Shown here piece after piece: positions 18,080 through 27,472 of a DNA stretch of 64,000 bases. The notes under the pieces are model-generated. The model saw only the letters and a program-made list of their open reading frames with translations. It was not told the DNA's origin and searched no databases. The first letter of the stretch is position 1; every line of letters starts with the position of its first letter. Both the position numbers and the translations under genes were made by a program. Source of the DNA: Bacillus gobiensis (lineage in GTDB: Bacteria > Bacillota > Bacilli > Bacillales > Bacillaceae); assembly GCF_001278705.1 (NCBI RefSeq), contig NZ_CP012600.1, forward strand, positions 3,101,917 through 3,165,916, written 5' to 3'.

Positions 18080-19642
18080 TTACGCTTTACTTTTCATCGA
18101 ATACACTCGATTCACAACAAAAGTAATGACAAAAGCGGAAATTAGCGCAGCTGCCATCGCCAAAATCAAGCCTGTTACGTGATTGGTTAAAAGCGGCGCT
18201 GTAACTGAAGGAACGTAAGCTGTCGCACGGACTTGGAACAATCCGACGATCGCTCCACCGACTCCCCCGGATACTAGAGCTCCCGCAAAAACAAGCTTGT
18301 TGGAAAACATGAACGGATACGCAGATTCCACAAAGGTTCCAAATCCAACGTTAATCAAAAAGCCTGGAGCTGCCACTGCAGCTTCTCCCTTATCGCGCGG
18401 GCTGATAATATTGGCCAAGTTAATGCCTGCTGCCACCATGACTAAGCTAACCAAATCTACTGCTCCTAAAAAGCTGTTTCCCGTTTTCTCCATTTCAAGC
18501 AAAACGACGGGCAGAATCGCCGCATGATATATCCCGCCCAACATCGCCGGCCAAATAAGAAGCCCGGCCAGAAGCCCGGCCAGCAACGGATTGAAGGCGA
18601 TCGCTTGCTCTATTACTTGTTTGATCAGATCCCCGGCAGCTAGAGCAACCGGGCCGATAAAGAAATAAACCAAGAGCCCCGATAGCAGCCCGGCAAACCC
18701 TCCTGCTGCGATGTTGACGGTTGTCATCGGAAACTTCCATTCCACGAATTTTCGAAACAAAAACTTAACCATAAGCCCGGCACAGATCCCGCCGATGATG
18801 CCTCCGATAATTCCCCCGTTCACAGAAAGAACCCCTGCGACTACGCCTGCTACGATCGAGACTTCATCCAGCTCGGAAACCTGCTTTGCAGCAATAACAG
18901 AAAGAATAACAGGCAATGCGCCGATCAAAGTTTCAAACACTTTGTCAAAAGCGGACAAGCCAGGAATTTGGCTTAAGGCCAAAATAATCGCCATCGCAAT
19001 AAATCCCGGGAGCCCCGCCATCATGATTCCGCGAATATTGATATTTTTCAAGCCAGTACCCTTTGATGATCCATTCACTTGAGATGCATTTCCGAGAACA
19101 GGACGATAACTCAACCCCCAGTGCTTGCTTAACGAGGTGACAAAGGATACGGCTCTCGTTCGATTTGTCGTTCCAGTCGTACCTGATGTGGCAATAACCT
19201 TACCGCCTGATGAGCTAATAAGCGCCATTGACGTGCCTCCGGTCCCTACAATCGGAATTTGCTTCTCGCTTGCCGCCTTTATCGCAAGTGAATTAGCTCC
19301 CTTTGGATCAGCACTCATACAAATTAACGCGTCAATCGTTCCCGCCAGAATTTCTTGTTCTATTTTTCTATCAATAATGGATGCTTCGTGATTAACGTCA
19401 TTCAGCGTTCCTTCCATTTGTTTTTCAACTTCCCAGAATTGATTCAGGTGCCAAAGCCCGGCTTTTGTCGCAGCTTTTGCTGAATCCATAGATTCTGCTG
19501 CTTCTACAAATTGCACAGCAGAAATCTCCAGCCCGGCTGCTTTACATTGCGATTCTATTTCTTGAAGGAGGAGTTTTGGCTGTTTCCCGCCCAAATTAAA
19601 CAAGTTCCCTCCGCTGCTGCCAATGATTGCTACACGCTTCAT
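18080..19642 (-). CDS. PTS-EIIC-like membrane protein with N-terminal soluble domain
   Basis: 520 residues from the ATG at 19642. Residues 1-190 are soluble and begin MKRVAIIGSSGGNLFNLGG; glycine-rich loops (VGTGGTSMALISSSGGKVIATSGTTGTT) suggest a nucleotide or phosphate-binding fold. Residues 205-515 hold about ten membrane helices with GGIIGGIIGGICAG and GLLAGLLIWPAMLGGIYHA, like PTS EIIC domains. No phosphorylation-site Cys (EIIB) or His (EIIA) domain is evident, so this may not be a classical PTS sugar permease. Bacillus homologues are annotated as PTS sugar transporters; the substrate is unknown. AAGGGA lies 10 bases before the start. Confidence 0.6.
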   Translation of the reverse strand: MKRVAIIGSSGGNLFNLGGKQPKLLLQEIESQCKAAGLEISAVQFVEAAESMDSAKAATKAGLWHLNQFWEVEKQMEGTLNDVNHEASIIDRKIEQEILAGTIDALICMSADPKGANSLAIKAASEKQIPIVGTGGTSMALISSSGGKVIATSGTTGTTNRTRAVSFVTSLSKHWGLSYRPVLGNASQVNGSSKGTGLKNINIRGIMMAGLPGFIAMAIILALSQIPGLSAFDKVFETLIGALPVILSVIAAKQVSELDEVSIVAGVVAGVLSVNGGIIGGIIGGICAGLMVKFLFRKFVEWKFPMTTVNIAAGGFAGLLSGLLVYFFIGPVALAAGDLIKQVIEQAIAFNPLLAGLLAGLLIWPAMLGGIYHAAILPVVLLEMEKTGNSFLGAVDLVSLVMVAAGINLANIISPRDKGEAAVAAPGFLINVGFGTFVESAYPFMFSNKLVFAGALVSGGVGGAIVGLFQVRATAYVPSVTAPLLTNHVTGLILAMAAALISAFVITFVVNRVYSMKSKA

Positions 19643-19742
19643 GAAGTCTCTTTCCCTTCGTTCGATAGTTTCTATCATTTTAACATACTACCATGATAAA
19701 GCGAGAAAGAGTTTTTTGTTTTCTATTTTTATGAGGGTCAGT

Positions 19743-19767
19743 GTAAATAGATTTAAGGTCTATTTAC
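19743..19767. promoter_or_regulatory. Candidate operator of the D-amino-acid locus
   Basis: GTAAATAGA and TCTATTTAC are a perfect 9-bp inverted repeat with a 7-base spacer, 85 bases upstream of the regulator start. It is the only strong palindrome in this gap and is a natural binding site for the regulator encoded next to it. Confidence 0.5.
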
Positions 19768-19852
19768 GGACATTGATTTTAATTCCAGTACCCAGTTATT
19801 ATTAAGCAAAGCAGAAAATTCAGAATTGATTAAAAATTAAGGAGATAAAACC

Positions 19853-21160
19853 ATGCCTCTAACTATCTTGGTAATCGGTCCACAAGATACAGTCTCTCTT
19901 ATTTTAAATATTGGACATACCTATCCTGAATTAACATTGATTCCCGCTTCATATACGACAGAAAAAGAGACATTAACGATTCTAGATAGGCATAAAAACA
20001 ATGCCGATATCATTTTATTTGCAGGGCTCATCCCTTACCAGATAGTGAAACAGGAACTTAATGGATTCACAAAACCAATGGTTTATGTTCCTGTTACAGG
20101 TACCACATTATATCGGGTTCTTTTCAAAATGATTAATGAAACCGGACGTAATCTTATGAATAATACTCCTCGAATCAGCATTGACACACTAGAAAAAAAT
20201 GATGTTCAAGAATCTCTTGATGAACTTGAAATTAACGTGGCTGAATTGTTTGTTAAAGACTTTAATATAAGAGAGGGAACTGAACAGCTCGTATACTTTC
20301 ACTATAATCTCTGGATCAAACAAGCAATAGATGTTGCTATCACTTGCGTAAGATCTGTATATGACAGGTTAATAGAACTTGGTGTTCCTGCTTTTCAAGT
20401 CGTCCCAACCAGATCCTCCATTTATTCAAGCTTAGAACAAGTGCTTTTAGAAGGGAAAACCCTTGAACAGGCTAACACCCAACTCGCGATAGGCATTATA
20501 AGATTCAGCAATTTATCAGACCGGCTTACCGCTTACGATAAACAAAGAAAACGTGTTGTACTGCAAAATATTCTTATTGATTTTGGTGAAAAAGCTCAAG
20601 CGTTACTCGACTGGTCGAACCGTGAAGAGATGCGGTTCGTAACTACTAGAGGAGCCATGGAAGAGGCTACAAATCATTTCTCTCATATTAGTCTTCTAAA
20701 TGACATTGCCGTCAAAACAGGGATTCAAGCATGTTTAGGTATTGGATTTGGCCGAACAGCAAACGAAGGAGAGATAAAAGCCAGAGAAGCTTTAAACAAA
20801 GCAAAATTAAATATGGGCAGTTGTTACGCTGCAGATATCGATGGAACGATCCATGGACCAATTGGAGAATTTTTTCATCTTGAATACTCGATTAGAAGTG
20901 ATAACCCGCGAAAAGTTTCTCTGGCTAAAAAAGCAAGATTGAGCGTAGCAACTATTAATAAGCTTCTTTCTTATTGCAGCAGCATTGGGAACACAAGTAT
21001 CACAGCGCTAGAATTATCAAACGGCCTCGGCATTACAGTAAGAAGTGCAAGAAGAATTCTATCTATTCTTGAAAAAAACGAACTCGCTAAAGTAGTAGGT
21101 GAGGAGCAGCCTATTAACCGAGGAAGACCCCGTCAATTGTACAGAATTAATTTAGCATAG
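19853..21160 (+). CDS. Transcriptional regulator with degenerate GGDEF/nucleotidyl-cyclase-like domain and C-terminal winged helix
   Basis: 435 residues. Residues 1-100 form an alpha/beta sensor-like domain (ILVIGPQDTVSLIL..ADIILFAGLIPYQIV) faintly like PrpR-N. Residues ~210-340 contain AIGIIRFSNLSDR and CLGIGFGRTANEGEIKAREALNKAKL, the pattern at the end of GGDEF/GTP-cyclohydrolase-III-like folds but without a GGDEF catalytic motif. Residues 365-435 are a winged helix (TALELSNGLGITVRSARRILSILEKNELAKVV) ending GRPRQLYRI. AAGGAG precedes the ATG. It sits 16 bases upstream of the M81 peptidase gene, so it very likely controls this locus. Ligand unknown, perhaps a D-amino acid or nucleotide. Confidence 0.7.
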   Translation: MPLTILVIGPQDTVSLILNIGHTYPELTLIPASYTTEKETLTILDRHKNNADIILFAGLIPYQIVKQELNGFTKPMVYVPVTGTTLYRVLFKMINETGRNLMNNTPRISIDTLEKNDVQESLDELEINVAELFVKDFNIREGTEQLVYFHYNLWIKQAIDVAITCVRSVYDRLIELGVPAFQVVPTRSSIYSSLEQVLLEGKTLEQANTQLAIGIIRFSNLSDRLTAYDKQRKRVVLQNILIDFGEKAQALLDWSNREEMRFVTTRGAMEEATNHFSHISLLNDIAVKTGIQACLGIGFGRTANEGEIKAREALNKAKLNMGSCYAADIDGTIHGPIGEFFHLEYSIRSDNPRKVSLAKKARLSVATINKLLSYCSSIGNTSITALELSNGLGITVRSARRILSILEKNELAKVVGEEQPINRGRPRQLYRINLA

Positions 21161-21176
21161 AAAAGGAGGTGAGTTA

Positions 21177-22637
21177 ATGAGGGTTGCTATTGGGCAGTTA
21201 GTACATGAAACAAACACATTTTCAACAATAAAAACTACAATAGAACTATTTAAGCTATGGGAGTGGGATATTGGAGCCGATCTTATAAAAAAGCACAAGG
21301 GTGTCAACGATTTTCTGGGTGGGATGATCGATAAAGGTGAAGAACTCAAAGTTGAACTCATACCAACTTTTAGTGCCTTTACTGTGCCATCTGGAATCAT
21401 TACAAAAGAAACCTATCTTGCGGCAAAAGATAACTTGCTGAAATCGCTGGAAAAAGCAGGTCCGATTGATGCTGTATGTTTCTATTTGCATGGAGCAGGT
21501 GTAGCTGAGGAGACGGAGGATATAGAAGGAGACCTTGTAGCAGCCATTAGAGAACTAGTTGGAGAAAAGACTCCAATAGTCGTAAATTTAGACCTTCATG
21601 CAAACGTAACAGACAAAATGATAAAAGCTGCAAATCTTTATATCGGGAACAATTTATATCCCCATACAGATTCATATGAAAGAGGAATGGAAGCCATGGA
21701 CCTTGCTTTTCAGCTTGTTCAAGGAACAGTAAAGGTGTCTGCTGCTTACAAAAAGCTTCCGTTAATGATCCCTACATCTACTACGTATCTATCTCCTGTA
21801 AAGGAATTAAATGACCTTTGCCGTACATTTGAAGACCTTCCTGATGTAATCGATTGTACATTTTACCATGGATTTCCATATTCAGATTTTGCTGAAAATG
21901 GCGCAAGTGTAATTGTTACAACCAATAACAATGTCGAGCTTGCTAGAAAACTTTGTGAGGAGATAGTTAAAAACATTTGGGAGGCAAGAGAACGTTTTTT
22001 CAAAACCTATTACAGTCCGAAAGAAGCTATTCAGTATGCCATGTCAAGGAATGATTTTCCGATTGTAATTAATGAAGCATCTGACAATCCTGGCGCCGGA
22101 ACTTCTGGAGACGGAACATGTTTATTAAAGGCTATGCTGGAGGCAAATGTACCTGGAACTTGTTTTGGCTTTATTTATGATCCTGAAGCAGCATTTGCCG
22201 CACACAAAGCAGGGGCAGGCAGTACTATTTCTATTAAACTTGGTGGCAAAACCGATTCCTTTCATGGAAGCCCTCTCTCTGTTACAGCCTATGTAAAATG
22301 CTTGACAGATGGATCTTTTCACCAAACCTCTCCCATGTGGAAGGGCAGTAAAGTAAATCTTGGAAAGTCGGCTCGTTTACAAATTGGAAATGTCGATGTG
22401 ATTGTCACCTCTATTCGCTCGCAAACATTTGACGATCAGGTGTTCTTGTTACATGGAATTGATGTAACTACCTATAAGGCTGTTGCCCTAAAATCAAGCC
22501 ATCATTTCCGTGCAGCTTTTCAAACCATTGCCAAAGAAATCATTACCGTTGATTCGCCTGGTTTAAGCACCTCTGACTTGAGTACATTTCAGTTTAAAAA
22601 CATTAAAGAATCTATCTATCCATTGCACTTAGCGTGA
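21177..22637 (+). CDS. M81-family metallopeptidase (MlrC-like)
   Basis: 486 residues. Zinc-ligand motifs of the MlrC family are visible: VHETNTFS near residue 10 and NLDLHANVTD near residue 140, followed by IGNNLYPHTDSYERG and the C-terminal domain with EASDNPGAGTSGDGT. MlrC of microcystin degraders cleaves linear peptides containing D- or beta-linked residues. The neighbouring D-aminoacylase and D-serine ammonia-lyase suggest an amide or peptide carrying a D-amino acid as substrate. AAAAGGAGGTG precedes the ATG. Cytoplasmic, no signal peptide. Confidence 0.85.
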   Translation: MRVAIGQLVHETNTFSTIKTTIELFKLWEWDIGADLIKKHKGVNDFLGGMIDKGEELKVELIPTFSAFTVPSGIITKETYLAAKDNLLKSLEKAGPIDAVCFYLHGAGVAEETEDIEGDLVAAIRELVGEKTPIVVNLDLHANVTDKMIKAANLYIGNNLYPHTDSYERGMEAMDLAFQLVQGTVKVSAAYKKLPLMIPTSTTYLSPVKELNDLCRTFEDLPDVIDCTFYHGFPYSDFAENGASVIVTTNNNVELARKLCEEIVKNIWEARERFFKTYYSPKEAIQYAMSRNDFPIVINEASDNPGAGTSGDGTCLLKAMLEANVPGTCFGFIYDPEAAFAAHKAGAGSTISIKLGGKTDSFHGSPLSVTAYVKCLTDGSFHQTSPMWKGSKVNLGKSARLQIGNVDVIVTSIRSQTFDDQVFLLHGIDVTTYKAVALKSSHHFRAAFQTIAKEIITVDSPGLSTSDLSTFQFKNIKESIYPLHLA

Positions 22638-22667
22638 AATTTTGTAACCTGAGAAAGGAATGATATT

Positions 22668-24248
22668 TTGCTAGATACTGTAATAAAAAACGGCAGGGTA
22701 GTTGATGGAAGCGGCAATCCATGGTTTAAAGCAGATATTGGTATAAAAGGTGAAATCATTAAAAAAATCGGCGACCTTACAAGCATTGAATCAAGGAAGA
22801 GCATTGATGCAGGAGGAAATATTATTTCTCCCGGTTTTATTGATCCACACGTCCATTCAGATTTATTGTGCACTATTCCTGACATTCACAAAATAAAAGT
22901 ATTGCAGGGTGTAACTACAGAGCTGTTTGGTCAGGATGGCATTTCGGTTGCCCCTGTTTCTGAAGTAACCAAGCCTATCTGGCAAAAGCAGTTGAGCGGA
23001 CTTAATGGGGATATTGGTGATTGGAATTGGTTAAGTATTGATGAGTATTTATCATTTTTGGAAAACTCAGATATAATCGGCAACGCCGCCTACTTAGTGC
23101 CACACGGCGGAGTTCGTACGCTTGTGATGGGATTTGAGGGCAGAGAAGCTACACAAGAAGAATGCGTGAAAATGCGTGAGCTCGTGGAAAAAGGGATGAG
23201 ACAAGGAGCAATTGGGATATCAACAGGTCTCGTTTATCCACCAAATGTTTTTTCAAATAAAGAAGAGCTGATTGAAATTTGTAAGGGTGCTGCTGCCTAC
23301 AATGGATGCTTTGTGGTACATATTCGCAATGAAAGTATTCACTCACTGGAAGCTTTGGAGGAAGTCATTGATATATCAAGGCAATCTGGAGCCAGACTTC
23401 ATGTCTCACACTTCAAAATAATTGGCCATAAGAATCGTGACAAGTTTTCAATGGCTCTTGAAAAAATGGAAATGGCAAGAAATGAAGGGATTGAGGTGAC
23501 GTTTGACCAATATCCTTATTCTGCAGCCTCCACTGTTTTTCAAGCTATTCTTCCCCCTTGGGTCCATGCTGGAGGATCCCTAAAAATGCTAGAGAGGCTT
23601 AGAGATTCAGAAAATAGAAAACGAATTGAAGAAGATTTCGCAAGCAATACCACTTTTGAGAATTGGGTATTAAGCTGCGGATGGGAAAACATTGTCATTA
23701 CCTCTGTTATGACAGATCAGAACAAACCGCTCGAAGGAAAAACGATGGTAGAAATCGCTAGATCCAGAGAGCAAAAACCCGCTGATGCCGCTTTTGATCT
23801 GTTGTTAGAGGAAAGGGGCAACGTTGCAATGACCATTCACTGGGGATATGAAGAAGACGTTGAACTGGGACTTCGCCACCCGCTACAATCGGTTGGGTCA
23901 GACGGGATATTCGGCGGGAAGCCCCACCCAAGATTATACGGAACATTTCCAAAAGTTTTAAGCGAATACGTCCGAAAGAAAAAGATTTTGACTATTGAAC
24001 AAGCAGTTCGCAGGATGACTAGTGCTCCCGCTCAAATGATGCGTCTGAAAAACCGTGGGTTAATAAAAGAAAGTTATTTTGCTGATCTCGTCATCTTTGA
24101 CCCAAATAAGATTGAGGATAAAGCGACTTTTGATCACCCTCTTCAACGTCCTATTGGAATTCACGATGTGTTTATCAATGGAGTTCATACCGTCTCACAA
24201 GGTAATTATACTGGCACAGCCGCAGGAAAAGTAATCAGGAGGGATTAA
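22668..24248 (+). CDS. N-acyl-D-amino-acid deacylase (D-aminoacylase, amidohydrolase superfamily)
   Basis: 526 residues from a TTG start with AAAGGA upstream. Family markers: NGRVVDGSGNPWFKADIGI at the N-terminus, the HxH metal motif in GFIDPHVHSDL near residue 64, LFGQDGISVAP, HIRNES, LHVSHFKIIG, and the C-terminal HPRLYGTFPKVL and FADLVIFDPNKI. The enzyme releases free D-amino acid from N-acyl-D-amino acids in the cytoplasm. It is the second gene of the locus, 30 bases after the M81 gene and 1 base before the transporter gene. Confidence 0.9.
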   Translation: MLDTVIKNGRVVDGSGNPWFKADIGIKGEIIKKIGDLTSIESRKSIDAGGNIISPGFIDPHVHSDLLCTIPDIHKIKVLQGVTTELFGQDGISVAPVSEVTKPIWQKQLSGLNGDIGDWNWLSIDEYLSFLENSDIIGNAAYLVPHGGVRTLVMGFEGREATQEECVKMRELVEKGMRQGAIGISTGLVYPPNVFSNKEELIEICKGAAAYNGCFVVHIRNESIHSLEALEEVIDISRQSGARLHVSHFKIIGHKNRDKFSMALEKMEMARNEGIEVTFDQYPYSAASTVFQAILPPWVHAGGSLKMLERLRDSENRKRIEEDFASNTTFENWVLSCGWENIVITSVMTDQNKPLEGKTMVEIARSREQKPADAAFDLLLEERGNVAMTIHWGYEEDVELGLRHPLQSVGSDGIFGGKPHPRLYGTFPKVLSEYVRKKKILTIEQAVRRMTSAPAQMMRLKNRGLIKESYFADLVIFDPNKIEDKATFDHPLQRPIGIHDVFINGVHTVSQGNYTGTAAGKVIRRD

Positions 24249-24249
24249 T

Positions 24250-25484
24250 ATGGATTATACAATTGGAAAACAGCGTAATAAACATGTCATTTTAATTCTT
24301 TTGTTTATAGGGTATCTAGTGGACTATCTTGATCGGATGGTCATGAGCGTTGCCGTTGTATCAATTAAAGAGGAGCTTAGCTTATCACCTTCCGCAGTAG
24401 GAATGATCCTTAGCAGCTTCTTTTTCTCCTATGCCCTTATGCAGATTCCAGGAGGATGGCTGACAGACAAATTCGGCTCAAGAAAAATTATACTTTGGTC
24501 AGTCGTTGTATGGTCTGTATTTACTGTTTTAACAGGTTTAGTATGGTCATTGGCTTCGTTACTCATCATTCGCTTCCTGTTCGGAATTGGTCAAGGTGGG
24601 TATCCGTCTGCCACTCAAAAAGGAATCGCCGACTTTTATCCGAAAAACGAACGGTCAAATGCGTCCTCTATTCTTATGTCTTCCAATTATTTCGGTATTG
24701 CTCTTGCTCCGCTTGTAGCCGCACCAATGATCTTATGGATGGGCTGAGAAATATGTTTATCGTCCTTGGACTGTTGGGTGTAATAATGACTGCCGTCTTT
24801 TGGGTTTATTACAAAGTGCCGAGGCAAGAAAGAGAGAGTAATGAAACAAACAAGGTACCTTTAAAAGAGGTTTTGGCTAATCTTGAACTTTGGAAAATAA
24901 CAATCATGTGGTTTGCAGCAGGTATTGTCAATTGGGGACTCGCCTCTTGGATTCCTTCTTATTTAATGGATTCCAGGGGTATGGACATGATGTCGATGGG
25001 TTTTTTCGCAGCTCTTCCAGGTATTTCAACCGGAGTTGCAATGTTATTTAGCGGCTGGCTTATCCAGCGATTTATACCGAACCACGAAAAGTATTATGCC
25101 GCCATTGGAATGCTTGTGTCTGCTGTCTTTCTCTATTTTATGTTTACCACTCAATCGTTAGTTACAGCCATGATTTGTATGAACATTTGCATGGTGTTCA
25201 AAAGCTTTGCTTTTACTGTAGCCTTTTCTCTCCCACATAAAATGATGCCAAACAGAGTTATTGGATCTGCAATGGGTATTATTAATATGGGAGCACAAGC
25301 TGCAGGGTTTATCTCTCCTTTAGTAATGGGATTTATGATTGATTCTTTCGGAACTTATGATGCAGCTTTTTGGTTTTTAATTGGAGTCTCTGTCCTTTCA
25401 ATTGTAATGGCACTTTCTATTAAAAAACCTTCAAAAGTAATATCTCAAAATCAAGAAATTGTGATCCATAGGAGGAGCCTATGA
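24250..25484 (+). pseudogene. MFS transporter (anion:cation symporter group), frameshifted
   Basis: The first 165 codons encode five membrane helices (LLFIGYLVDYLDRMVMSV, RFLFGIGQGGYPSATQKG) and run into TGA at 24745 after ILWMG. In the next frame the protein continues without loss as RNMFIVLGLLGVIMTAVFWVYYK to the end of a normal ~410-residue ACS-family carrier. Insertion of one G (GGCTGGAGAAAT for GGCTGAGAAAT) restores the Trp-Arg that normally joins the parts. So a 1-base deletion at about 24746 is the likely cause, unless it is a sequencing error. The stop overlaps the dsdA start (ATGA). Intact, it would import an organic anion, probably the N-acyl-D-amino acid. Confidence 0.8.
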
Positions 25485-26821
25485 AACACCTTGCAGGAAA
25501 ATCGATACCAGACTGGAAAAAAGAACATCCGATTTTACAGGATGTGAGTGATAAAAAAGAGGTGTTCTGGACTAATCCAGATTATAGAGGTCAGCATAAA
25601 CCCGAAAATTTGCATCCAGATGCCATTGAGGCTGCCGAAAAGAGACTAGAGCGTTTCGCACCGCTAATTCAAACGATTTTTCCAGAAACCAAGGCTGAAA
25701 ATGGACTGATCGAGTCTCCTTTACGGAACATTCCCGCTTTGAAAGCAGCAATAGAAGATCAATACGAAACGAAGATTGACGGGAGACTGCTCGTTAAATG
25801 TGATCATGACCTGCCCATTTCCGGATCAATAAAAGCACGGGGCGGGATCTATGAAGTCTTGAAGTTTGCAGAGGAAACAGCAATTGCAGGCGGGATGTTA
25901 GCACTATCGGATAATTATTCTGTTTTGAACACAGACCCTTTTAAAAAATTGTTTTCCCGCTATCAGTTATCTGTCGGTTCTACGGGCAATTTAGGACTAA
26001 GCATCGGAATTATGGGTGCCGCTCTTGGCTTTCAAGTCACCGTTCACATGTCCATGGATGCCAAGCAGTGGAAAAAGGATTTACTGAGGAATAAGGGTGT
26101 CACTGTGAAAGAGTACGAGGACGACTACAGCAAAGCAGTTGAAGAAGGCAGAAAACAGGCACTAACTGACAGCCGCTGCCACTTTATAGACGATGAAAAT
26201 TCCGAAGATCTTTTTCTTGGCTACGCAACAGCGGCCTCTCGATTAAAAAGACAGCTGAAGGAAAAAGGCATCTTGGTTGATCATGACCACCCTTTATTTG
26301 TCTATCTCCCTTGCGGTGTTGGCGGTGGTCCGGGTGGAGTTGCTTTTGGCTTAAAACAGATTTTTCAAGAGAATGTTCACTGCTTCTTCGCTGAGCCGAC
26401 CCACTCCCCTTGTTTCTTGCTTGGACTCGTGACAGGCCTTCATAACGGCGTATCTGTTCAGGATTTTGATTTGGACAATAGAACGGCAGCTGACGGCCTT
26501 GCTGTAGGCCGGGCATCAGGCTTTGTCGGAAAAACTGTTGGCCAAATGCTAAGCGGAAGCTACACGATAAACGACGACCGCCTGTTTTCTTTATTAAAAA
26601 CAACCGCAGATACGGAAAACATCTACTTAGAGCCTTCCGCTTTAGCTGGCTTCTATGGACCTGTACAATTGTTCAACGAAGCATCAGGCAAGCAATTCTT
26701 AAACGAACAAGGCCTGAATGAGAAAATGAAAAACGCTACGCATATTGTCTGGGCCACCGGCGGAAGCATGGTCCCTAAGGAAGAAATAGAAAGGTATTAT
26801 TTGAGAGGCTCGGAAATTTAG
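25481..26821 (+). CDS. dsdA: D-serine ammonia-lyase
   Basis: 446 residues, the normal DsdA length. PLP Lys lies in [14 protein letters not shown] near residue 115, with the phosphate-binding loop [11 protein letters not shown] near residue 167, [14 protein letters not shown], and a C-terminal [13 protein letters not shown]. It converts D-serine (and D-threonine) to 2-oxo acid and ammonia. Translation is coupled to the transporter by an ATGA overlap with GGAGG upstream. As the last gene of the locus it gives the pathway an outlet to pyruvate. Confidence 0.93.
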   Translation: MKHLAGKSIPDWKKEHPILQDVSDKKEVFWTNPDYRGQHKPENLHPDAIEAAEKRLERFAPLIQTIFPETKAENGLIESPLRNIPALKAAIEDQYETKIDGRLLVKCDHDLPISGSIKARGGIYEVLKFAEETAIAGGMLALSDNYSVLNTDPFKKLFSRYQLSVGSTGNLGLSIGIMGAALGFQVTVHMSMDAKQWKKDLLRNKGVTVKEYEDDYSKAVEEGRKQALTDSRCHFIDDENSEDLFLGYATAASRLKRQLKEKGILVDHDHPLFVYLPCGVGGGPGGVAFGLKQIFQENVHCFFAEPTHSPCFLLGLVTGLHNGVSVQDFDLDNRTAADGLAVGRASGFVGKTVGQMLSGSYTINDDRLFSLLKTTADTENIYLEPSALAGFYGPVQLFNEASGKQFLNEQGLNEKMKNATHIVWATGGSMVPKEEIERYYLRGSEI

Positions 26822-26856
26822 TTAACGGGGAGGGAAAACCCCTGTCGAGGGAATTG

Positions 26857-27003
26857 TTCAATAAAATCGTGCATCTGAGCAATTATGAGGCGGATCCGTG
26901 CAAAAATGGTACAGAACTGTGCAATTATTATGGGTATCTATGCAATTATGAGTCAGAACTGTGCAATTACTTGGGATATCTGTGTAATTAACCACAGCTC
27001 ATT
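26857..27003. repeat. Intergenic 21-bp array, TGCAATTAT core, seven units
   Basis: Units start at 26857, 26878, 26899, 26920, 26941, 26962 and 26983, exactly 21 bases apart throughout. Consensus TGCAATTAT followed by nine variable bases and CTG; the outermost units are more degraded. It fills the gap between dsdA and the tRNA gene. Confidence 0.85.
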
Positions 27004-27100
27004 TACAAAATAAGAGGAGGATTCGGCCTATTGCAGAAAACCCCTGAATTCGATTGATTTTTTGACCTTTTCTTAGAAATCAGTTAAAATATAGTTCTGT

Positions 27101-27174
27101 GTCCCAGTAGCTCAGCAGGATAGAGCGACAGCCTCCTAAGCTGTAGGTCGTAGGTTCGATTCCTATCTGGGACG
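27101..27174 (+). tRNA. tRNA-Arg (anticodon CCT)
   Basis: A 74-base cloverleaf: acceptor GTCCCAG pairs with CTGGGAC, D-arm GCTC..GAGC, anticodon stem ACAGC/GCTGT with loop CTCCTAA (anticodon CCT, reading AGG), T-arm TAGGTTCGATTCCTA, discriminator G. CCA is not encoded. Followed closely by a strong terminator. Confidence 0.95.
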
Positions 27175-27184
27175 TCAAATGAGT

Positions 27185-27229
27185 AAGAGCCGGAAACCTT
27201 GATATATAAGGTTTTCCGGCTCTTTTTTC
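27185..27229 (+). terminator. Terminator of the tRNA gene
   Basis: AAGAGCCGGAAACC pairs with GGTTTTCCGGCTCTT and a T6 run follows, 10 bases after the tRNA. Confidence 0.88.
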
Positions 27230-27263
27230 TTTATGAATTAAACGTTCGCATCGGATTAAAAAT

Positions 27264-27377
27264 ATGCATAGGACTGTACAAAAATTGAGATCCAATGAAT
27301 TAGATGAAGAATGGAAAGAATTGATTTTGGAAGCATTGGCAGCTGGCTTTTCCCCTATTAGATACGAAAATTTCTAA
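27264..27377 (+). pseudogene. SinI-family anti-repressor remnant, apparently frameshifted
   Basis: A 37-residue frame contains ELDEEWKELILEALAAGFSP, the helix by which SinI/SlrA-type proteins bind SinR. Right after it the frame gives IRYENF and stops, but the +1 frame gives EIRKFLSNNLQNK, the expected continuation (SinI proteins read xEEIRKFL). One lost G (ATTGAGATA to ATTAGATA near 27359) would explain this. The ribosome binding site is weak. As it stands the peptide keeps only the first half of the SinR-binding hook. Confidence 0.5.
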
Positions 27378-27472
27378 GCAATAATTTGCAAAATAAAAAA
27401 GACTCGATTGTATTGCTCTATACTTGTGTAAGTTCAACAAGAATCACTTCAAGGAGTGCTCCTAAACTACTA

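Noticed and set aside
26857..27003. CRISPR array
   Set aside because: Only about 9-12 bases recur per 21-base unit and there is no constant 24-40-base repeat with unique spacers or cas genes.
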